IMG/VR virus record: IMGVR_UViG_3300028595_000018
Coordinates: 1 to 51,325 of that record
Source: a virus
DNA length: 51,325 nucleotides
Strand: one strand, 5' to 3'
Positions 16,143 to 23,981 of this stretch are shown piece after piece. Under the pieces are notes generated by a model. That model saw only the letters and a program-made list of their open reading frames with translations. It did not search any database and was not told the DNA's origin. The position numbers were made by a program, and so were the translations under genes. How positions within the stretch are numbered: position 1 is the stretch's first letter; each line of letters starts with the position of its first letter.

Positions 16143-16349
16143 TCACTTTTTTATAGATAGTGTTTTATAGCCATAAAGACAAATACCAAGTGCATCACCA
16201 TGTCTCTCTATCATATCTTTTTCTGTTAGCGCTTCATTAATATTATTCAAAGTGTCTTTTCTTTCTACAACGCCACCTTCCAATAAATGCCTGTAAAAAA
16301 ACCAGTGACTGTTGCCGACAAATTCTTTAAGCCATACTTTATCTTTCAT
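16143..16349 (-). CDS. Small hypothetical protein (68 aa)
   Basis: Start MKDKVWLKEFVGNSHWFF, with an ACGGTGAAATC ribosome site. Mixed alpha/beta, no recognised domain. Gaps to neighbours are 5 and 12 bp. Confidence 0.55.
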   Translation of the reverse strand: MKDKVWLKEFVGNSHWFFYRHLLEGGVVERKDTLNNINEALTEKDMIERHGDALGICLYGYKTLSIKK

Positions 16350-16361
16350 GATTTCACCGTT

Positions 16362-16547
16362 TTAAATAATTCCAAGTCTTTTTAAATCCCCACTATGAAC
16401 CTTTTCAATCTCTTCAATATCAAATTGACCAAGGCAATCTGTTACGGGATCCCACAAATCATTTGCAGATCTTATCATATCTTCGTATTGTTCAATAAGA
16501 TTCATTACGTTTGTCAGTGTGATTGATCTTTCAAAAGCTCTTCTCAT
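16362..16547 (-). CDS. Small hypothetical protein (61 aa)
   Basis: Helical, start MRRAFERSITLTNVMN, ending HSGDLKRLGII. No domain recognised. It follows the dUTPase gene by 47 bp. Confidence 0.5.
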   Translation of the reverse strand: MRRAFERSITLTNVMNLIEQYEDMIRSANDLWDPVTDCLGQFDIEEIEKVHSGDLKRLGII

Positions 16548-16594
16548 ATCATTATCTTTGAAATCAGATTCTTTGTATGCATTATATGTCTTTA

Positions 16595-17098
16595 TTATCT
16601 TCCTGTGCTCCCATATCCACCATTTCTGTTGTCATTTGTAATTGGCAATTCTTCTACTTCAACATAATTCTGCAAACTAACAAGTACAGTAACAAGTTGT
16701 GCTATGCGATCCCCAATTTGCACAGTAAAAGGTGTATTTGAGATGTTATACAAAATGCATTTCAACTCTCCACGATAACCACTATCAATAGTCCCTTGAA
16801 AGCACCATACACCGTGTTTAAAAGCAAGTCCTGACCTACCCCTTACCATCCCTACATATCCGTTAGGGATAGCTACTCTAAGACCTGTACTGACGATTTT
16901 ATAAGATTGTGGTGTTATAAGCACGTTTTCAGCACTTCTGATATCACATCCACCATCAAATGTGTTTGCCCTTACAAGGTTATTTCCTTTAAAATCTTCC
17001 ACTTCATTATGCATCATTGGTGTCAGTGTGTTGCTACTGATTTTATTTTTCAAAATGCAATCACAAGTACCTTTAAGTCCTACTGGATCTGTTGACAT
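16595..17098 (-). CDS. dut: dUTP diphosphatase (dUTPase)
   Basis: The start MSTDPVGLKG at 17098 has AAAAGGAATCATTAAT upstream; a longer frame to 17137 overlaps the preceding gene. 167 residues with all five trimeric dUTPase motifs: GGCDIRSA (1), GRSGLAFK (2), GTIDSGYRGELK (3), GDRIAQLV (4) and NGGYGSTGR (5). It hydrolyses dUTP to dUMP, feeding thymidylate synthesis and keeping uracil out of DNA, which suits the deaminase and thymidylate-synthase-like genes in the same arm. Confidence 0.93.
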   Translation of the reverse strand: MSTDPVGLKGTCDCILKNKISSNTLTPMMHNEVEDFKGNNLVRANTFDGGCDIRSAENVLITPQSYKIVSTGLRVAIPNGYVGMVRGRSGLAFKHGVWCFQGTIDSGYRGELKCILYNISNTPFTVQIGDRIAQLVTVLVSLQNYVEVEELPITNDNRNGGYGSTGR

Positions 17099-17123
17099 AT
17101 TAATGATTCCTTTTGATAGTAGG

Positions 17124-17462
17124 TTATTTCTCAACAATTTCCTCTACAATCTCTTCATTTTCACAATAAGGACAATGATAAAGAATCTCATAATGTCCTT
17201 TTTGTGATGTGTGTACAGCTTCAATGTTCATTGCACATCCGCAATCTTCACAAATCATTGGTTTATCTCCGCCTACTATTATTGCTCTATTATTCCATCT
17301 ATCAACATCATACATGTCAATATCACAAAACTTACACCGAATCAGCACACCACTGTAATACTCAAGATTGAAGTTTTCATCTACTGTTCTTGATGTCTCT
17401 ACCCATTCTCTTACTGTCGGTTGATTACCACAAAAAGGGCATGGTTTGATATTTGCTGTCAT
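17124..17462 (-). CDS. Lar-like double zinc-ribbon protein
   Basis: 112 residues. The N-terminal half (CPFC at 8-11, CKFC at 43-46, then WNNR at about 56-59) matches the restriction-alleviation Lar/PriA-like zinc family of phages. A second ribbon follows (CEDC at 71-74, CPYC at 96-99). Lar of Rac prophage relieves EcoKI restriction; activity here is inference. It is first behind the promoter/operator at 17487-17546. Confidence 0.65.
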   Translation of the reverse strand: MTANIKPCPFCGNQPTVREWVETSRTVDENFNLEYYSGVLIRCKFCDIDMYDVDRWNNRAIIVGGDKPMICEDCGCAMNIEAVHTSQKGHYEILYHCPYCENEEIVEEIVEK

Positions 17463-17486
17463 TATAATTCCCTTTTTAATGTTTTT

Positions 17487-17546
17487 GTTAAGACCTACTT
17501 GCCAATCATTTAAGTAGATCTTAACAAAGAATCACTTGTATGTCAA
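17487..17546 (-). promoter_or_regulatory. Promoter with a 14-bp inverted repeat over the -10
   Basis: On the minus strand TTGACA (17541-17546), 17 bp, TAAGAT (17518-17523). An inverted repeat, GTTAAGACCTACTT (17487-17500) and AAGTAGATCTTAAC (17512-17525), one mismatch, 11-bp centre, covers the -10 and start region. There is no T-run, so an operator or 5'-leader hairpin is more likely than a terminator. It reads into the Lar-like gene. Confidence 0.7.
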
Positions 17547-17554
17547 GAGATTTA

Positions 17555-19993
17555 TTAACTACATTTACTGTAAAAGCAATTCAAGCACTTCCAACAACCA
17601 CCTTCAGCTACATACGTGTATTCTCCACACTCAGGGCATTTCTCTCCATTGAGAATCTCACCTGTCTCCGGGTCTTCTTCGTACTCAGGCATATCTCTAT
17701 ACTTCTTCAAGATCCTCACAATAACACCTGCTGCATCAATCATGGAGTAGCTACTACTATCAAGCTGGTCAATAACCTCATCAAGTGGAATCCCATATCT
17801 AAGACACATTGAGATCATTCTGCAAAGGCAATCCCAAGAACTCGTTCTGTCAATGAACAGTTGAGGATTAAAACAACCATCATTCCCAATACCGCTCTCC
17901 TTTGGAAGCTTTGCAAAAACTTCAATAGGCTTCCCATCATCATCAAGGCTACAGTTAAGATATACTTTTGCTTTCTTGTAGTACACTTGATGACGCACTG
18001 CATTTTCTTCATCAAAAAGCTCTCTTTTATAGAGATTTTCGTATGGAAGAGATGATGGTATATCTGTTGTTATTTTTGTTTGTGTGTTGTCAGAAAGAAC
18101 GCCACTTTTACAATCCTCTCTGAAAATGGTAATCCCCTTCAAATTTTTCTGCCAAGCATAGAGATAAATCTCATAAATCTCTTCTGGTGTTGTTGTTGAT
18201 GGCAAATTTATTGTTGAGCTGATACTACTGTCAGTAAATAATTGGCAAGCAGATTGAAAATTTATCCTATCTTCCCAATGAATATTTTTTGCTTCATTCT
18301 TATTGTATTTAAGAAATCTTTTAAGGTCATCTACACTTGTTATACCTTGTTGCTTAATACGATCTCCATTTTCAAGATAAAAATCACAAGCATATTTATG
18401 GATGAAATTATATGTTGTGTTATCTATTCTATTCTTTCTGCTGTAATTGAAAGCAAATAAAGGTTCAATACCGCTTGTGCAATTGTTAGCTAAAATTGAT
18501 AAGCTACCGCCTGGAGCTACAGTAGCAAAGGCTGTGTTTCTTGTGCCATACTCAATAATATCAAGAGTAAGCCTGTCAATATTATCGCTATCAACATAAC
18601 TTGAAAGATTATCAAAATAAGGACTATTAAGAAAACCTTGCCTTGCTTCATCCTCAATCATCGCAGGACAACAACCAATCTCTTTTGCAATCTCAACACT
18701 CTCTGAGATTTCAGTAAATGCTTTAATAGACATTAACTTTTTTACAAAATTTATACTTTCTTGTGAACCGTATTCCATACCGAGCATTGCAATTGTATCT
18801 GTAATTCCCGTAAAACCGAGTCCGATACGCTTGCTATACTTATCCATTTCAATTTGTTTTTTAAGAGGGTGTTTTTCTTCGTTTATATCACTGGCTTTGT
18901 TAAGTATCCTTACTGCTTTTTTAACATCATCTTTGAAACTCTTGAAATTGAAAGTTGGAAAATTACGATCTTTATTTACAAACGGAAATTTCACATACTC
19001 TGGTAAATTAATACTTCCAAGAAGACAATTTTCATAAGGTGTGAGCATTTGCTCAGAACATGGATTGCAAAGATTCGGTTTTAATTTTTTATCGATATGA
19101 TAACTAATCGACCCATTAATTGCTGAATCCACAAAATGTACACCCGGATCACCAGACAGCCAACATGAGTTTGCAATCTCTTTCAGCAAATCTCTTGCTT
19201 TAATACTGCCATAAATCTTAAATTTACCACCAAGATTGTTCCACCTGTCAAAATCCCCATCCCATTCTGCATCATACATATTCCTGTTATTATCAATATC
19301 AGGAAAAACAAAAGTCCAGTCTTCGTCATTCTCAACCGCTTTCATGAAGTAATCAGGAATTGAAAGACTGATATTGATTGAAGATATATCAGGATAAGAA
19401 TCTGAAAAAATATCTTTTTCAAATACCATATCTGGCTTAGACTTACACCAGATAAAATTAAGAGTATCCGGGTGTCGAATATCAAGAAGGGCTATCATGG
19501 CCGCCCTTCTTGAACCACCCTGCCCTACCACCTTACCGAGTTCACTAAAAAGAGACAAAAAACTTACAGACCCACTACTTGTTTTTGCTGCATTATTAAC
19601 AATTTCATTTTTCGGTCTTAACGTGCTTAAAGAAAATCCACACCCGCCCCTGCGCTTGCTGATGTTTGCAATATTCTTTTGAGTATCAAAAATAGCGTCC
19701 ATCGAATCTCTTGGTTCATCCTCGTCGGATGCTTCAATAGGTATTGCGTAACAATTGCTCATGCTAATATTATCTCTACCTGCACCACTAAGAATGCTGC
19801 CGCCTGGAATGAATCGCTTCTCAAGAATGCATTCTCTCTCGTCATTTGTAAGCTTAAGCACTCTGTTAAGCCTATCTACAAGATCTCTCCATGTTTCTTC
19901 ACCTTCATGAAGATACTTCTTTTTAAGTACCATTTTCATGAATTTCTCATGCTCTGCAATGCTGTTTTGGATATCCTCTTTAAGATCAGCCAT
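17555..19993 (-). CDS. nrdJ: Class II (B12-dependent) ribonucleotide reductase
   Basis: The start MADLKEDIQNS at 19993 follows GATAAGGATTTAAAT; 812 residues. It has the glycyl/Cys core of the single-chain adenosylcobalamin enzyme: RRGGCGFSLSTLRP, NPCSEQML, CLLGSINL, DSSISSTINLP. The C-terminal zinc module is CPEC...GCWKCLNCFYSKC, typical of NrdJ. It reduces ribonucleotides to deoxyribonucleotides without a partner radical subunit and independently of oxygen, so the phage needs cobalamin from its host. No nrdB-type gene is present. It ends near the promoter of the next unit. Confidence 0.92.
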   Translation of the reverse strand: MADLKEDIQNSIAEHEKFMKMVLKKKYLHEGEETWRDLVDRLNRVLKLTNDERECILEKRFIPGGSILSGAGRDNISMSNCYAIPIEASDEDEPRDSMDAIFDTQKNIANISKRRGGCGFSLSTLRPKNEIVNNAAKTSSGSVSFLSLFSELGKVVGQGGSRRAAMIALLDIRHPDTLNFIWCKSKPDMVFEKDIFSDSYPDISSINISLSIPDYFMKAVENDEDWTFVFPDIDNNRNMYDAEWDGDFDRWNNLGGKFKIYGSIKARDLLKEIANSCWLSGDPGVHFVDSAINGSISYHIDKKLKPNLCNPCSEQMLTPYENCLLGSINLPEYVKFPFVNKDRNFPTFNFKSFKDDVKKAVRILNKASDINEEKHPLKKQIEMDKYSKRIGLGFTGITDTIAMLGMEYGSQESINFVKKLMSIKAFTEISESVEIAKEIGCCPAMIEDEARQGFLNSPYFDNLSSYVDSDNIDRLTLDIIEYGTRNTAFATVAPGGSLSILANNCTSGIEPLFAFNYSRKNRIDNTTYNFIHKYACDFYLENGDRIKQQGITSVDDLKRFLKYNKNEAKNIHWEDRINFQSACQLFTDSSISSTINLPSTTTPEEIYEIYLYAWQKNLKGITIFREDCKSGVLSDNTQTKITTDIPSSLPYENLYKRELFDEENAVRHQVYYKKAKVYLNCSLDDDGKPIEVFAKLPKESGIGNDGCFNPQLFIDRTSSWDCLCRMISMCLRYGIPLDEVIDQLDSSSYSMIDAAGVIVRILKKYRDMPEYEEDPETGEILNGEKCPECGEYTYVAEGGCWKCLNCFYSKCS

Positions 19994-20003
19994 ATTTAAA
20001 TCC

Positions 20004-20189
20004 TTATCTTTTAGTAGTAACTTCAGGAACAAATGTTGACGTGCTTTCTACAAAGTAAATCCACCCTCTGTGTACTCTAACAATCCTGAAGTCATCTCCA
20101 AATTGAATAATATCATGAAACTTCATGTTCTTCAGTGTTCTTTCTGTAATCTTTTGTTTTTCAACAGGCTTTTCAACAAGATCTGTCAT
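20004..20189 (-). CDS. Small hypothetical protein (61 aa)
   Basis: Start MTDLVEKPVEKQKITERT, preceded by GAAGGGGTATAAAC. The C-terminal part (FGDDFRIVRVHRGWIYFVE) looks like a small beta barrel. It ends 10 bp before the RNR gene and is probably co-translated. Function unknown. Confidence 0.55.
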   Translation of the reverse strand: MTDLVEKPVEKQKITERTLKNMKFHDIIQFGDDFRIVRVHRGWIYFVESTSTFVPEVTTKR

Positions 20190-20191
20190 GT

Positions 20192-20419
20192 TTATACCCC
20201 TTCATTATTTCTATTTAATATTACACTTACATAGTCTTCCCAAACAATACCTTTCGTTTCTATCTCTTCTTTTAAATACTCATTGAGTATTAGCAGCAAT
20301 CTTAAAGGAACTTTTATTTTATTCCTATCAGAATCTACATACTCGAGACTATCAACTTAAAGTTCATTAATACCAAATATTGACCCATCAAGTTTTATTC
20401 TTCCATTATAAATTTCCAC
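20192..20419 (-). pseudogene. Small gene with an in-frame TAA stop
   Basis: A GTG start with AAAGGTGTATT upstream gives MEIYNGRIKLDGSIFGINEL, then TAA (20357-20359), and the same frame continues as VDSLEYVDSDRNKIKVPLRL to a second stop at 20192, 2 bp before the next gene. Uninterrupted it would be 75 residues. One substitution in codon 21 explains it. Loss of function, sequencing error or readthrough are all possible. Confidence 0.6.
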
Positions 20420-20454
20420 AATACACCTTTATTTATTATTCTCTATTAAAACTA

Positions 20455-20655
20455 TTATAATGGACAATACTTATCCAATTTATGCTTATCGTGTAAAATT
20501 CGCTCTTCAAAAGGTGCTTTCCTATCTTTATGCTTACAATACCAAATCACTGGATGTGGTGCAGATGTAAAAGCACAGTCATGTTCTTTAGATGAGTTTG
20601 TAACATGAGGACAATCTCTGCATTTTCCTATAATAAGTTTAATCTCTTTTTGCAT
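20455..20655 (-). CDS. Small Cys-rich protein (66 aa)
   Basis: Cysteines at CRDCPH, HDCAF, YCKH and YCPL suggest one zinc site. The start MQKEIKLIIGKC follows AAGTAGGTTATTAAC. It is first behind the promoter at 20680-20709. Function unknown. Confidence 0.6.
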   Translation of the reverse strand: MQKEIKLIIGKCRDCPHVTNSSKEHDCAFTSAPHPVIWYCKHKDRKAPFEERILHDKHKLDKYCPL

Positions 20656-20679
20656 GTTAATAACCTACTTTTTTTGTTT

Positions 20680-20709
20680 TTTATATGAAGGTCACTCTTA
20701 ATCTGTCAA
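20680..20709 (-). promoter_or_regulatory. sigma70-like promoter (TTGACA-N18-TATAAA)
   Basis: On the minus strand TTGACA (20704-20709), 18 bp, TATAAA (20680-20685), followed 24 bp later by the 20655 start. Upstream DNA (20710-20777) has no gene; it holds a direct repeat of GATGCG and is less AT-rich than its surroundings. Confidence 0.6.
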
Positions 20710-20777
20710 TTAAGCGATATCAGTTGATTCTAACCGATAGATGCGCTTCCGTGAGATGCGTTCGATGAGTCAACCCA

Positions 20778-21161
20778 TCAAGCTAAATACCAGCCATCTT
20801 GTGCTACTACTGAAATAATTTTACCATTCGGTAATTCTCTCTTTACTCTATTATCATTAGCCATTACAAATACAGCTTCAATCAAAGAGTCGCCACAAGG
20901 TACATGTGGATAGTCATATTTACAAGAATTATATGACCAGTTCAAAGCTGCATCCATACTTGCACTTTTTATCATATAAGGAATGGGTGAAACAAATACC
21001 ACAATACCTGATAAGTTTTTTACAATAGATTTTTGCTGTTCAATATCCCATCCGTCTGATGGAACAAGCATGGTTTTCCAATCTTCAAACCTCATATTAA
21101 GAATTTGCTCTTGTTCTGGATGAAGTTTGTGTTGCTCATTAATAATAACAGTTGTTTTCAT
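20778..21161 (-). CDS. Hypothetical protein (127 aa)
   Basis: The start MKTTVIINEQHKLHPEQEQ follows AGGGAGTTTTAAA; a longer frame lacks a ribosome site. A Rossmann-like alternation (KNLSGIVVFVSPIPYMIK) sits in the middle. No catalytic signature recognised. Similar short proteins occur in other phages without known function. Confidence 0.6.
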   Translation of the reverse strand: MKTTVIINEQHKLHPEQEQILNMRFEDWKTMLVPSDGWDIEQQKSIVKNLSGIVVFVSPIPYMIKSASMDAALNWSYNSCKYDYPHVPCGDSLIEAVFVMANDNRVKRELPNGKIISVVAQDGWYLA

Positions 21162-21418
21162 TTTAAAACTCCCTTTACTACCTCTACACATTCAATTTTA
21201 TTTTCACATCTCCAAGGCCAATCGTGATCACTCTTTGTATAATGGGCAAGCCACCAAGTATCTTCATATTCAAAAAACAACTCGTGAAACTCTAATTTGC
21301 TACCTTTACGCTCTTTCCTTATAATACTGTCGTAATGCTTAACCTTTGGGTTATTCGGTAATCCAAGTTCTTCTTTAAGAAACTCTGTTTCAAAAACTCT
21401 TCTTTTGTTTTTTACCAT
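21158..21418 (-). CDS. Hypothetical protein (86 aa)
   Basis: The start MVKNKRRVFETEFLKEE has TAGGTATTTTT before it and follows the preceding stop by 8 bp. Trp-rich (TWWLAHYTKSDHDWPW). Family not recognised. Confidence 0.55.
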   Translation of the reverse strand: MVKNKRRVFETEFLKEELGLPNNPKVKHYDSIIRKERKGSKLEFHELFFEYEDTWWLAHYTKSDHDWPWRCENKIECVEVVKGVLK

Positions 21419-21426
21419 AAAAATAC

Positions 21427-21621
21427 CTACGCAGCCCAATGTGTTACATCATTCACGCTTACAGCCTCACAAGACAACCCTACAATTTCAAATTCAATTG
21501 TTTCTGGAATACTGATACTCCACCAATGGCATATAGCCTTTACAATAAAATCACCATTTGTTATCAATACCTCTTGACCGTGTGTAGGGATTTGCTCTTT
21601 AATACTTATCCAATTATTCAT
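21427..21621 (-). CDS. DUF551-like phage protein
   Basis: 64 residues, MNNWISIKEQIPTHGQEVLI ... VTHWAA: the W-x-S-x-x-x-x-P-x-x-G-x-x-VLI opening and VTHW ending are typical of the DUF551 family, common in phages and prophages, function unknown. Confidence 0.65.
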   Translation of the reverse strand: MNNWISIKEQIPTHGQEVLITNGDFIVKAICHWWSISIPETIEFEIVGLSCEAVSVNDVTHWAA

Positions 21622-21625
21622 TGTA

Positions 21626-22651
21626 TCACCTATTAAGATTTATTCCAATCCTCTTACAATGCTCAAAGATGCAAGGCAGTTTACCTTTCTCTTCTTGCAA
21701 CCTCAACAACCTGTACTGCAATTGCAACTCATCCTTCCAATCCACAGTATCTATTTCTTGATTGCAGTATAGTTCGACTACAATGTCAAGCATTTCTTTT
21801 ATTTCAATATCAGAATGGATAAGCTTTCTTGCTATTACCTTGCCAACCCCCTTTTGGTATCGCTTTATATCATACTTCTCGGCTATTTCAGGCTTAATAT
21901 TGGAAAGCCCTCTGATATTATCTGTTGTATCACCAACAAGCATCTGTCTGTAGAAATGTACTGCTGCCTTCTTTTCTCCAATCCAATACGGCATTTCTTT
22001 ATTTCTAAAATCATAATGCCATCCAGGTACTTGAAGAATATCCTTATCTATGTGTGCAAGAATAACATCGCAATCTTCAATCTTTTCTGCTTTATTAAAA
22101 ACACCCCATCCTGTATATCCAAGTACATCATCAGCTTCACAATTATCTGCTTCAATCACATTGTAAATCTTCTTAACATAATCTCTAAGATCTTGCAATC
22201 TTATCGGTGCTTTGATCTTACTGCGATTAGCTTTATACTCCTTTGTTAATTGCTTTCTGAAATTATTTTCTCCGCCGATCACTACAATAACATCCTTACA
22301 AAATTCCTTGTTTGTAATTGCAGATATAGATGCTTCTGTATATTCTTTTGCTATTCTCAGTGCATTTTGCCCACCAAATATTGTCTTTACTTCTTGTTTT
22401 ACAGTCTCTATTGAAAATTCATTAATATTGAACCTTACTTCTCGCTCTTTATTGATTTCATGAAGAAAGCACCCTTCTGTAAACTCCGTGGTATCTTTTA
22501 ATTTCCCTCTACCACGGAAATCTGTGATAGATGAAAACTCTTTTGTTCTGCCTGTCGGGGTATGAGTGACAAGAATTGTGCTTTCTTCACAAAGACACGC
22601 ATTTGCGTATAAGATACTATCTGCGTCGAGTATTACTGTTTTTTTATCCAT
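21626..22651 (-). CDS. 5'-3' exonuclease (FEN-like)
   Basis: 341 residues of the T5 D15 / T4 RNase H structure-specific nuclease family. N-terminal ILDADS (7-12), KEYKANR (137-143), EADNCEADDVLGY (167-179), IDKDILQ (201-207) and GDTTDNI (240-246, before the helix-hairpin-helix segment KGVGKVIARKL) supply the two-metal acidic cluster. It removes RNA primers and flaps during replication and may degrade host DNA. Confidence 0.85.
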   Translation of the reverse strand: MDKKTVILDADSILYANACLCEESTILVTHTPTGRTKEFSSITDFRGRGKLKDTTEFTEGCFLHEINKEREVRFNINEFSIETVKQEVKTIFGGQNALRIAKEYTEASISAITNKEFCKDVIVVIGGENNFRKQLTKEYKANRSKIKAPIRLQDLRDYVKKIYNVIEADNCEADDVLGYTGWGVFNKAEKIEDCDVILAHIDKDILQVPGWHYDFRNKEMPYWIGEKKAAVHFYRQMLVGDTTDNIRGLSNIKPEIAEKYDIKRYQKGVGKVIARKLIHSDIEIKEMLDIVVELYCNQEIDTVDWKDELQLQYRLLRLQEEKGKLPCIFEHCKRIGINLNR

Positions 22652-22854
22652 GCTATTGCTTCCTGAAGTATTTCTATAGCCTCATCTTTAGATGCTAATA
22701 CGTGGAAATAATTATCGCATTTCTCCATAAACCTTATCTTCTTGTTCTTCATAATTGACAGCGACAAGATCCTTGAATAAATATCACCGTCAGGATTTAT
22801 AAGATTTATACTGTTTGTTGAGTCTCTTTCGTTATAAGATTTCCAATACTTCAT
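22633..22854 (-). CDS. Hypothetical protein (73 aa)
   Basis: The start MKYWKSYNERDSTNS follows TGGAGGTTTAAT; a longer frame would overlap the upstream gene. Its end overlaps the exonuclease start by 19 bp. The C-terminal helix reads ASKDEAIEILQEAIAWIKKQ. Function unknown. Confidence 0.6.
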   Translation of the reverse strand: MKYWKSYNERDSTNSINLINPDGDIYSRILSLSIMKNKKIRFMEKCDNYFHVLASKDEAIEILQEAIAWIKKQ

Positions 22855-22855
22855 A

Positions 22856-23098
22856 TTAAACCTCCAAGTCAAGATTCTCAAGTTCTCTGTTAAGTCTTTC
22901 CCTAATAAAATCCTTATCAATACTGTCAAAAAATTGCTTTACAAAATTCCAAACAATCTGAATATCGCTATCCATATCGTAGATGATATCAATAAGCCGA
23001 TTTATATCCGACATTTTGATTGCAGGATAATCATTTGCTTTGTGATCATCGTTAAGATCTGCAATTGATTCTACAAAACTGAAGTCTTCAAGTTTCAT
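22856..23098 (-). CDS. Hypothetical acidic protein (80 aa)
   Basis: Helical and acidic, start MKLEDFSFVESIADLNDD, a TAATG overlap with the upstream zinc-ribbon gene. No family recognised. Confidence 0.6.
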   Translation of the reverse strand: MKLEDFSFVESIADLNDDHKANDYPAIKMSDINRLIDIIYDMDSDIQIVWNFVKQFFDSIDKDFIRERLNRELENLDLEV

Positions 23099-23277
23099 TA
23101 TTTTTTAGCCTTTTTTGATGGTGTAGTATTACCTGTGGCACTGCCTGAAGTATTAGTAGCTCCACAAACAGTACATCTATAATACCCTTCTTTACCATTC
23201 ATTTTATTGTGCAGTCTCTTACCATCACCATAAACCACGTCTTGGTATTCATGATCACACCTACACTTGATAACCAT
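23098..23277 (-). CDS. Small zinc-ribbon protein (59 aa)
   Basis: MVIKCRCDHEYQDVVYGDGK with CRC near the start and CTVC (35-38), plus a His, gives a rubredoxin-like knuckle pattern common in short phage proteins (C-x-C-x-H-x-Y-Q-D). The C-terminus is Ser/Thr/Lys-rich. AAAAGGTGATAAT is upstream and the stop overlaps the next start as TAATG. Confidence 0.65.
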   Translation of the reverse strand: MVIKCRCDHEYQDVVYGDGKRLHNKMNGKEGYYRCTVCGATNTSGSATGNTTPSKKAKK

Positions 23278-23281
23278 ATTA

Positions 23282-23548
23282 TCACCTTTTTAAGAATAAT
23301 TTAAAGATTTCGTTGGTTTTTTCTTTGTCATCAAGAATATCTGTAATTGCTTCATCAAGAACTCTACCAAAAGCATATCCAGATTCACCTTCAAAAAGAG
23401 CACTTGCGGCAGCACTCTTGAACTCATCAGAGGTGATATATTCTCTTATAGCAACATCGACAGACTCTTCAATTTCTTTTTTGTAATCATTAAAATCGAT
23501 ACTGTCAATGAATTGACATACTATATCTTCAAACACTTTATTCATCAT
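23282..23548 (-). CDS. Hypothetical acidic helical protein (88 aa)
   Basis: Start MMNKVFEDIVCQFIDSID. Strongly acidic helices, no motif recognised. Gap of 4 bp to the downstream gene. Confidence 0.55.
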   Translation of the reverse strand: MMNKVFEDIVCQFIDSIDFNDYKKEIEESVDVAIREYITSDEFKSAAASALFEGESGYAFGRVLDEAITDILDDKEKTNEIFKLFLKR

Positions 23549-23552
23549 GAAT

Positions 23553-23759
23553 TTATACCTCTGTGTGTTTTAAAATTTTCTTTTTAAGCAATATTTCTGT
23601 CACTAATTCACTTGACCACTCAATTCTTTTTTTTCCATGCTTACAATGTAATACCATAAAAAAGATACACCCTAAAAAGCCGCATGTTTTATAATGATGA
23701 TATGCAAGTCCATCTCCATCCGTGATATTCTCATAAAGCATATAACACCTAAATCTCAT
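23553..23759 (-). CDS. Hypothetical protein (68 aa)
   Basis: Contains YHHYKTCGFLGCIFFM and CKHGKKRIEW, a short Cys/His-rich stretch with a hydrophobic patch. Its start lies at the edge of the structured insertion 23760-23981. Function unknown. Confidence 0.45.
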   Translation of the reverse strand: MRFRCYMLYENITDGDGLAYHHYKTCGFLGCIFFMVLHCKHGKKRIEWSSELVTEILLKKKILKHTEV

Positions 23760-23981
23760 TGAAATACCCTTTTTGGCTCTCTTTTATTGCTCGATTTTTG
23801 GGCCTACTGAAATTGGCGGAAAAGCCTGTTATTGAAGACTTATCAGCAATCAGAAAGAGGGCCAAAAACAGAGCAACACTAAATAGGACTTTTAGACATC
23901 CCAATCTAAATCTCATTGAAACACTTTTTGTGGTGAATACACGGTCACTGTATATAGCAACCGTGTATTAAGGGCTACTGG
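23760..23981. other. Structured non-coding segment bounded by direct repeats
   Basis: No leftward gene fits here, unlike the rest of this arm. CTAAATCTCATTGAAA with a similar tail occurs at about 23750 and again at about 23914. Between them lies a 20-bp inverted repeat (23787-23806 with 23857-23876, 17 of 20 paired, 50-nt loop). Just after, a perfect 10-bp stem (AATACACGGT / ACCGTGTATT, 23936-23945 and 23960-23969) has no T-run. A plus-strand frame (23759-23971) crosses it without a ribosome site. It could be a MITE-like insertion or a structured RNA. Confidence 0.5.

Noticed and set aside
20710-20777. tRNA-like stretch (GTTCGAT)
   Set aside because: No acceptor, D or anticodon stems can be paired around it.
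23759-23971. 70-residue plus-strand protein
   Set aside because: Wrong strand for this arm, no ribosome site, and the frame coincides with inverted repeats; treated as part of a structured segment.
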